A stretch of 38,113 nucleotides of DNA, from assembly GCA_015521205.1 (NCBI GenBank), contig WAOQ01000004.1:1-38113 (forward strand), given 5' to 3'. This DNA comes from Desulfurococcales archaeon. Lineage in GTDB: Archaea; Thermoproteota; Thermoprotei_A; Sulfolobales; Acidilobaceae. Below the pieces are notes generated by a model that searched no databases, was not told the origin of the DNA, and was given only the letters and a program-made list of their open reading frames with translations. The translations under genes were made by a program, and so were the position numbers. Shown here piece after piece: positions 32,736 through 38,113 of the stretch (position 1 is its first letter; the number at the start of each line of letters is the position of its first letter).

Positions 32736-33080
32736 TTAGAAACCATGTCCATCGAACAAATATTGTTCTTCGGGATATTCACCTTCATAATCCTCGTAAT
32801 AGGTTATTGTGCCATCGGATAGGAAATATCGACCCTGCTTATCATAGTCGACTTTCCGCTCCTCCACTAGCATATTTAAAGCGCGTCTAATCTTATCTTC
32901 GCTCGCAAGTCCTGAGAGAACGCTATGGAGTTGCCGTATGGTTTTAGGACCTTCCATTAGAATATTAACAAGTATATCCCGAAGCTCCTCCTCATTAGGA
33001 GCTGTCATAACAACTAATTCTTCATCGTCGTAGAGTACAGACAAATTGATTTCTTCGTTATTCTCGTTTTTCTCCGCCAT
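32736..33080 (-). CDS. Small winged-helix protein, possible regulator
   Basis: About 114 residues from ATG 33080 (GAGGTG seven bases upstream; an earlier ATG gives five more residues). An acidic N-terminus is followed by a winged helix (about 45-95: KTIRQLHSVLSGLASEDKIRRALNMLVEERKVDYDKQGRYFLSDG) and a very acidic C-terminal tail. Such a net-negative protein may bind a partner rather than DNA. It lies head to head with the next unknown gene, and its 3' end faces that of the 87-residue gene. Confidence 0.65.
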   Translation of the reverse strand: MAEKNENNEEINLSVLYDDEELVVMTAPNEEELRDILVNILMEGPKTIRQLHSVLSGLASEDKIRRALNMLVEERKVDYDKQGRYFLSDGTITYYEDYEGEYPEEQYLFDGHGF

Positions 33081-33201
33081 CCAGGTGCACCTCAAGATCC
33101 AGCCGTTTAAGCCGCTGTAAAATGACTTAATCGAACCCCATAAACTTTACTAATAGAGGCTCAAGGAGCTAGGTCAGTCTCCTTATTAGCATCATATCGC
33201 T

Positions 33202-33684
33202 GTGAAAGATAATACATGGTGGAAGGTGGTGGGCATTCAGGCCGAATGTAGTGGCCTAGTATATCTGTTGGGTTCTTACCATAATCACCTGGAACAACTA
33301 GTTAATGGATACTTAAAACTATTTGCTATCCATACTAAATTCGAGTCGGCCGACCGTGCACACCTAGTAAAATCGAATCTATGGAACATTGTAAAAGTTC
33401 GTGATGCTCTACGGGAGTTGCTGGAACTGCTTGGAGATTCTTTTTACGAGGAACAAAAGATGGTTGGAGTAGTCAAAGGCGTTGGAACGTCGGTTTCTTC
33501 TGGAAGCGATCTACTATGTTGCATACGTCTATCAAAATTGAGGGATATAGTGTACGAGGTCATGACCAATATGCAGAGTAATAATGTGTTGCGAGCGTTT
33601 TATGGTCAGGCACTGATAGTATTGAGAGATATATACAGGATCCTTTTCGACATAACTAATAAATATTGTAAAAGTATCGTGTAA
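33202..33684 (+). CDS. Helical protein of unknown function
   Basis: A 160-residue mostly helical protein read from GTG 33202. No domain is recognised. It has a hydrophobic helix-rich pattern (LEQLVNGYLKLFAIH, VRDALRELLELLGD, RLSKLRDIVYEVMTNMQ) like small four-helix-bundle proteins, and a CC pair in LLCCIRL. No clear Shine-Dalgarno precedes the start, so a leaderless message or a different start is possible. A TATA-like TAAACTTT lies about 60 bases upstream. Confidence 0.5.
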   Translation: MKDNTWWKVVGIQAECSGLVYLLGSYHNHLEQLVNGYLKLFAIHTKFESADRAHLVKSNLWNIVKVRDALRELLELLGDSFYEEQKMVGVVKGVGTSVSSGSDLLCCIRLSKLRDIVYEVMTNMQSNNVLRAFYGQALIVLRDIYRILFDITNKYCKSIV

Positions 33685-33692
33685 TTTGAAAA

Positions 33693-33944
33693 TTAATCTT
33701 CAAGACCCTCTAGAATTAGATCGCCGTACCTCTTTATAGGACAGCTTTCCCAGTGTTCTTCGCACAACTGTACCTCATGGCGCGTCAAATTACGTTCTAG
33801 GATTTTGCAGTGTGCTACGTATCCATCTTCTACCTTCCACATCTGGAAATAGGGGCATTTTGATTCTGGCCTGTATTTAACTACATGCACCATTGACAAG
33901 AAGCTTTCCCTAGAAGAGGCCATGATATTTGACCTTCTACTCAT
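33693..33944 (-). CDS. Small four-cysteine protein, likely metal-binding
   Basis: An 83-residue protein from ATG 33944, with GGAGGT seven bases upstream. Four cysteines (in CPYF, HCKIL, LCEEH and SCPIK), spaced 16, 15 and 7 apart, are the most prominent feature and would suit a zinc or 4Fe-4S site. The C-terminus is acidic. I recall similar small archaeal proteins but cannot name a family. Confidence 0.6.
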   Translation of the reverse strand: MSRRSNIMASSRESFLSMVHVVKYRPESKCPYFQMWKVEDGYVAHCKILERNLTRHEVQLCEEHWESCPIKRYGDLILEGLED

Positions 33945-34016
33945 CTTGCAGACCTCCTGCCAGTATTCTGTTAATAAAGAGTGGATAGGTTATAAAGTGT
34001 TTGACCCCACAATGTT

Positions 34017-35354
34017 TTAAGGGAGCTTGTGTTTCACTTGTCCAAGAAACCTGTCTATTATATCCTTTATGCTAGGACCATTCTTTATCTCAAGTTCATA
34101 TGTCACACGGGCAACTGGCTTGTCTATATTTATCAGCCTGGTTATATCCGCAGGTGTCCCTAAAATAACGGTATCGGCGGGAACCCTGTTTAGGGTTTCC
34201 TCTAGATCACGAAGTTGCCTTTTCGTATAACCAGTGCTAGGAACCACCGGGCCTAAATGCTTATACTCCCTATACATTTCCGCTATAACACCCACAGCAT
34301 AAGGTCTAGGATCAACAATCTCACCTGCACCATAATTTTGAGCCGCGACATAGCCAGCTGCGTATGGGAGGCCGCCGTGGGTGACGGTAGGCGAATCTTC
34401 TACAACAACTACTCTTTTTCCTTTAACAAGTTCTGGTTTATCAATATTAACGATGCTCCACGCTATAGAAATAGTCGCCCTCGGATTTACCCGTTTAGCA
34501 TTGTTTATAATAGTCTCTATGGCTTCTTCTGAGGCTTGATCTGCTTTGTTAATTACTATGTGGTCTGCCATTCTAAAGTTAACTTCTCCTGGGAAACTAC
34601 CGAGTTCCTGTCCAGGCCTCATCGCATCAGCTACTACTAACATATAATCCGGTTTGATAAGTGGCCAATCGTTGTTGCCTCCATCCCATAATATTATATC
34701 GGCATCTCTCTCTGCTTCCTTCAAAACATCGCCGTAGTCTACTCCAGCATAAACCTTGAGACCCATCCGTATGTACTGCTCGTACTCCTCGCGTTCCTCA
34801 ACAGTTACGCCATACCTGTCTAGATCATCAAATGTCTCAAAAACCTGAACCCTCATAGCTTCAAGATCACCGTAGGCCATGGGATGTCGGATCACGCCAA
34901 CTCTATATCCACGCGAGGTTAGCTCACAGACGATAGATCTGGATACAGTGCTTTTCCCTGCCCCGGTTCGTATTGCGGTAACCGCTATTACTGGCTTGGA
35001 ACTAGGTATCATAGTCTCGGCTGGGCCAAGTATCATAAAGGAGGCCCCGGCGCTGAGAACCTTGCTATATTTTTCTCCCACATCTGCATGGAGAAGATCA
35101 CTGTAAGCCAGTACAACTATATCGACATTATTTTCCTTGATTACGCGTTCTAGTTCTTCTTCCGGCAGTATTGGTATTCCTGAGGGATAAAGTTTTCCTG
35201 CGAGTGCCGGTGGGTACCGCCGTCCCAGTATTCCAGGTATCTGGGAAGCGGTAAAAGCGACTACATGATACAATTCGTTATCCCGGAAGTACACATTGAA
35301 ATTATGGAAATCCCTTCCTCCCGCACCCATTATAATTACACGTGTTTTCCTCAT
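34017..35354 (-). CDS. cpgS: Cyclic 2,3-diphosphoglycerate synthetase-like GTPase-fold protein
   Basis: A 445-residue protein matching what is annotated in hyperthermophiles as cyclic 2,3-DPG synthetase, the last step to a thermoprotective solute. The N-terminal Rossmann-like part (GAGGRDFHNFNVYFRD) is followed by a P-loop (AIRTGAGKST, Walker A near residues 129-136), a G4-like INKADQ, and long alpha/beta stretches (WDGGNNDWPLIKPDYMLVVADAMRPG). Many crenarchaeal homologues have not been tested, so another ATP- or GTP-dependent ligase activity is possible. No neighbours clarify it. The promoter region (35355-35575) toward AglB shows nothing further. Confidence 0.75.
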   Translation of the reverse strand: MRKTRVIIMGAGGRDFHNFNVYFRDNELYHVVAFTASQIPGILGRRYPPALAGKLYPSGIPILPEEELERVIKENNVDIVVLAYSDLLHADVGEKYSKVLSAGASFMILGPAETMIPSSKPVIAVTAIRTGAGKSTVSRSIVCELTSRGYRVGVIRHPMAYGDLEAMRVQVFETFDDLDRYGVTVEEREEYEQYIRMGLKVYAGVDYGDVLKEAERDADIILWDGGNNDWPLIKPDYMLVVADAMRPGQELGSFPGEVNFRMADHIVINKADQASEEAIETIINNAKRVNPRATISIAWSIVNIDKPELVKGKRVVVVEDSPTVTHGGLPYAAGYVAAQNYGAGEIVDPRPYAVGVIAEMYREYKHLGPVVPSTGYTKRQLRDLEETLNRVPADTVILGTPADITRLINIDKPVARVTYELEIKNGPSIKDIIDRFLGQVKHKLP

Positions 35355-35575
35355 TTATATTACACCTCTCAAACCAGGTTTGGACGAGCTAGTTCCCAGT
35401 CCGACAAATCAGCATCTATATTTCCTCTACCCGGTATTGGCAGTTAGATCTGCTATAATAATTATTTGAGTACGGGTCTCAAGTAGTTAAGGCCCAAGAG
35501 GACAGGCAATCACATATTAATGGTACCAATGACTCTTATGGTCTAGTTAGGAGTGCATGAAAAGGGAAGACGGTG

Positions 35576-38032
35576 ATGTCCTTGCCGAATAAGGATAGAA
35601 AGAGTAACGAGAAAAAAAGGAAAAGCCGTGGCGGTTACGAATTAGGAAAAATATCCACATTAATCATAGATACCGCTATACGATTCAGAAAGATTCTTGG
35701 TTATTCTCTTCTATTAATAATAGCAATAGTCGGCGGTTACATTAGATACCTACCTGCAAAGAATTTCGGTCTCGAACTCGATGCAAACGATCCTTGGATC
35801 GCATATTGGATAGCAGATTACTTCCATAAACACGGACTCTTAGCGTTTTCTGGACTCCGACATGTAGAATCTTTCTGGTGGCCAGTTGGTAGAAATTTTC
35901 TTGCAACAGAGTTCATTGGTCCTTCTTGGTTAGCAGCGGCAACGTACCCTATAGGATCAGTTTTCGGTCTAACACTCAAAGAATGGATTGCATTATTCCC
36001 GGTATTTGCGGGAGTCTTAACTGTAGTTTTAGCTTTCTATTTAGTGGTACGACTGACTGGTAGCTATACGGGCGGTCTAGTATCTGCTTCGCTTTTCGCC
36101 GTGTCACCTGGTGCTGTATCTAGAACTACGGTTGGCTTCGTAGAAAAGACTGGAATTGCTCTTCCCATCATACTAGGCGCCTTCATACTACTGGATTTAG
36201 CGCATAAGGAAGTTAAACCAAAGAATAAACTGACATATTCTTTACTAGCAGGCATAGTGGCTGGGACAGTGGCATATTTCTGGGGAGGTGTACATATAGT
36301 AACGGCACTGCTTGCCTTATATCTGATAATTTATCCGCTAGTAATTAAGGGGTATGACCTAGAGATATTGAAAGCACATCTAGTCCTTACATTGGGTTAT
36401 ATAATAGTTGCTGGTTCCTACCCTAAAATAGGGTATAATTATTTTGTAAGTAACATTGGTGTACTGATGATATATGCTTTATTTTTAAACTGGATCTGGA
36501 TAGAGCTTCGGAAAAGGGATTATGGTAAACCAGAATATTTTGTTTCATTTTTGGGCACCGCTTATCTTGGCATGGTAGCTATATTTTCTGGTGCTTTACC
36601 TTTGGGAGGACGAGTTCTGGCGGCTTTTGGCATAAGAAGATTGAGTCCTCTGGTTGAATCTGTACAGGAAAACCAGCCTGCATCGATAGGTTATATAGTG
36701 AATCAATACGGTGTAGCCCTAATACTTGCCTTGCTGGGTATACCCTTATTGGCCTATATATATTATGTTAGACGCCACGTAAACCCCATCAAGACGCTTA
36801 TATACATCAGTGTTTTAGGCCTTTTCTATGCAAATCTAAATTTATCATATTTTACACAGTTTTCTTCTACTATTTCAACAATAGCTGCCGGAATATTTGT
36901 TGGAGACCTAGTATCACTAGCGTTTGGCGAAATAGAGAAGACGGCCTTGTCCAAAAAAGCTAAGAAATCACTAAAACGTGGAGTTGATATTGCAAGACTA
37001 GGACTTAAAAAGGCTAGGCGGGAAGTCGATCCATTGCCAGTCATAATTGCTGGTTCTATACTTTTACTTGTTGGTGCAAGCATAGCATTGCAATTCGATA
37101 CGAGCTACCAGGTAAATAGCTTCCATGCACCGCAAATACTAACATCAGGGCTAGGGCCATATAGGTTGTCCAATGGGACAACCATAGTGCCGTTAAATGA
37201 TGCTTGGAAAAATACACTCAAATATATCAATGAGAGCACACCTAGGGATGCCCTGATCATAACGTGGTGGGATTACGGTTACTGGGTAACAGTCAACACT
37301 GGACGCAAAACCATGGCTGACGGAGCTACCTTAAACGAAACCCAGATACGTTACTTGGCTAGAATCTTAACGGGTAACGAGGACGCTGCTTCCTTCTTAT
37401 TATATAAGATAGGGGCTAAACCTAACGAGACGTATATACTAACTTATGAGATATTCTCCGTATACCGTCCAGCCAATTCCAGCCGTATATACGTCTTCCC
37501 TGTATTCAATAGTCCATCAAACGATGTTCAAGAATACCTCTATAAGACATATGGGTACAAGATAATAAGTCATGGCGGAGAAGACTGGCCTAAAAGCTTC
37601 CAAATGCTTAGAATAGGACGTAGGGTGGATCCATTCGTAGGCACACCCTATGAGACCAATTATTCGAGCCTCTATGGCGGCATCTGGCGGAATTTCCCCG
37701 GACTTGTGGGTCAACCACAAGAAAACGTACAACTGGCTAGAAGTGCGTTGATATACAGGTTACTAGTCAACGGTGCCTTCCAACTTACCAATCCCAATGT
37801 AGTCTATGGCGGATGTTACAAGCTATCCAACTTGCTGGAAGGAGGTACTATCTCGTTCCACATCAACGCCGATGGTAGTGGTAGCTTCAACATAAACAAC
37901 CAGATTCTTCCAACACAGGTTATGCTCCATCGGTTCCAAGTAGAGAAGATATTCCCGGGATGCGCGTATTCGAGCCCTGACGGCTCTTATATGCAAATCG
38001 TGCTGGTCGTACTTTACAAGTGGACAGGCTAA
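35576..38032 (+). CDS. aglB: Oligosaccharyltransferase AglB (STT3 family)
   Basis: Transfers lipid-linked glycans to Asn of exported proteins at the membrane. About 818 residues from ATG 35576 (GTG at 35573 is the alternative). It has a short basic cytosolic N-terminus, a first membrane helix (about 42-62), then many membrane spans to about residue 515 and a soluble extracytoplasmic C-terminal domain. Motifs counted from 35573: metal-binding DAND at 70-73, an S-V-x-E segment at 363-366 equivalent to TIXE/SVSE, and WWDYG at 565-569. The basic loop between the last membrane spans is Lys-rich. The remaining genes for the glycan are not in the window. Confidence 0.95.
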   Translation: MSLPNKDRKSNEKKRKSRGGYELGKISTLIIDTAIRFRKILGYSLLLIIAIVGGYIRYLPAKNFGLELDANDPWIAYWIADYFHKHGLLAFSGLRHVESFWWPVGRNFLATEFIGPSWLAAATYPIGSVFGLTLKEWIALFPVFAGVLTVVLAFYLVVRLTGSYTGGLVSASLFAVSPGAVSRTTVGFVEKTGIALPIILGAFILLDLAHKEVKPKNKLTYSLLAGIVAGTVAYFWGGVHIVTALLALYLIIYPLVIKGYDLEILKAHLVLTLGYIIVAGSYPKIGYNYFVSNIGVLMIYALFLNWIWIELRKRDYGKPEYFVSFLGTAYLGMVAIFSGALPLGGRVLAAFGIRRLSPLVESVQENQPASIGYIVNQYGVALILALLGIPLLAYIYYVRRHVNPIKTLIYISVLGLFYANLNLSYFTQFSSTISTIAAGIFVGDLVSLAFGEIEKTALSKKAKKSLKRGVDIARLGLKKARREVDPLPVIIAGSILLLVGASIALQFDTSYQVNSFHAPQILTSGLGPYRLSNGTTIVPLNDAWKNTLKYINESTPRDALIITWWDYGYWVTVNTGRKTMADGATLNETQIRYLARILTGNEDAASFLLYKIGAKPNETYILTYEIFSVYRPANSSRIYVFPVFNSPSNDVQEYLYKTYGYKIISHGGEDWPKSFQMLRIGRRVDPFVGTPYETNYSSLYGGIWRNFPGLVGQPQENVQLARSALIYRLLVNGAFQLTNPNVVYGGCYKLSNLLEGGTISFHINADGSGSFNINNQILPTQVMLHRFQVEKIFPGCAYSSPDGSYMQIVLVVLYKWTG

Positions 38033-38095
38033 GCAGGGTTTGGAGATATAACCTCCAAATCACTTTTATCTTTCCAAGTTTTAACGATTACGAGG

Positions 38096-38113
38096 CTGTC
38101 TCTTATACACATC
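38096..38113 (+). other. Nextera/Tn5 mosaic-end adapter sequence (not genomic)
   Basis: The final 18 bases, CTGTCTCTTATACACATC, equal the Tn5 mosaic end used in Nextera libraries except for its last base. Such an exact match at a contig end is a trimming artefact. The 63 bases between the AglB stop and here hold only a short AT-rich run. Confidence 0.95.

Noticed and set aside
32592-32822. A 76-codon hydrophobic frame on the plus strand
   Set aside because: It overlaps the 87-residue gene and the antisense winged-helix gene; its membrane-like pattern comes from the AT-rich spacer, and there is no good start site.
1-38095. CRISPR arrays, insertion sequences, integrases and provirus genes
   Set aside because: No regularly spaced repeats, transposase, integrase or phage-like genes were found on either strand.

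Overview
The window is 38 kb of gene-dense archaeal chromosome, most likely from a hyperthermophilic member of the Thermoproteota (Crenarchaeota), Desulfurococcales-like. The evidence is a 5S rRNA gene standing alone, an RNA polymerase Rpb8/RpoG subunit, a WhiP-type replication protein, a CedB-like HerA ATPase, an Sm-like protein with a C-terminal domain, the bifunctional fructose-bisphosphate aldolase/phosphatase, thermosome, PAN, TFE, aMBF1, NreA and AglB. Starts are often GTG or TTG, preceded by GGTG- or GGAG-type Shine-Dalgarno sequences. No insertion sequence, CRISPR array or provirus is visible. The last 18 bases are a Tn5/Nextera mosaic-end adapter, so the window ends at an assembly end and true genomic sequence stops near 38095.

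Layout. 1-2302: a 5'-truncated methionine aminopeptidase, a DUF1512-type membrane protein and a small membrane protein. 2303-3367: an RNA region with 5S rRNA (+), tRNA-Val(CAC) (-), an odd tRNA-like gene without an anticodon (-) and tRNA-Asn(GTT) (-). 3429-9226 (minus strand): a FlK-type thioesterase, triosephosphate isomerase, FBP aldolase/phosphatase, ABCE1, KEOPS subunit Cgi121, a beta-grasp/phosphoribosyltransferase fusion and ribosomal protein S17e, with a candidate C/D box sRNA at 7697-7770. 9400-11763 (+): thermosome and an adenylate kinase-like Fap7 homologue. 11758-13818 (-): membrane-anchored HerA/CedB-like ATPase and RpoG. 13935-15905 (+): Sm-like protein and archaeosine tRNA-guanine transglycosylase. 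15886-17685 (-): its separately encoded PUA partner and PAN.

17869-25576 (+) carries two blocks. The first is an information-processing operon: aMBF1, HflX, aTrm56, TFE and an orphan cytosine-C5 methyltransferase, the last three joined by overlaps. The second holds a SPOUT-like protein, a duplicated PhoU/TrkA-C protein, NreA and WhiP. 25781-28734 holds a DUF4443-like regulator, an unknown small protein, ornithine carbamoyltransferase, a thioredoxin-fold protein and Sua5/TsaC. 28840-32264 holds aRF1, NMN adenylyltransferase, an ATP-NAD kinase and an M50 protease. 32414-33944 has four small proteins of unknown function, and 34017-38032 has a cyclic 2,3-diphosphoglycerate synthetase-like protein and AglB.

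Genes that work together: TIM and FBP aldolase/phosphatase (gluconeogenesis); NadM and NAD kinase (NADP synthesis); Cgi121 and Sua5/TsaC (t6A in tRNA); TgtA and the PUA protein (archaeosine); RpoG, TFE and aMBF1 (transcription); ABCE1 and aRF1 (termination and ribosome recycling).

The most unusual items are the anticodon-less tRNA-like RNA at 3013-3183 and an exact 18-bp near-palindrome present twice in opposite orientation, upstream of whiP and upstream of the thioredoxin-fold gene.
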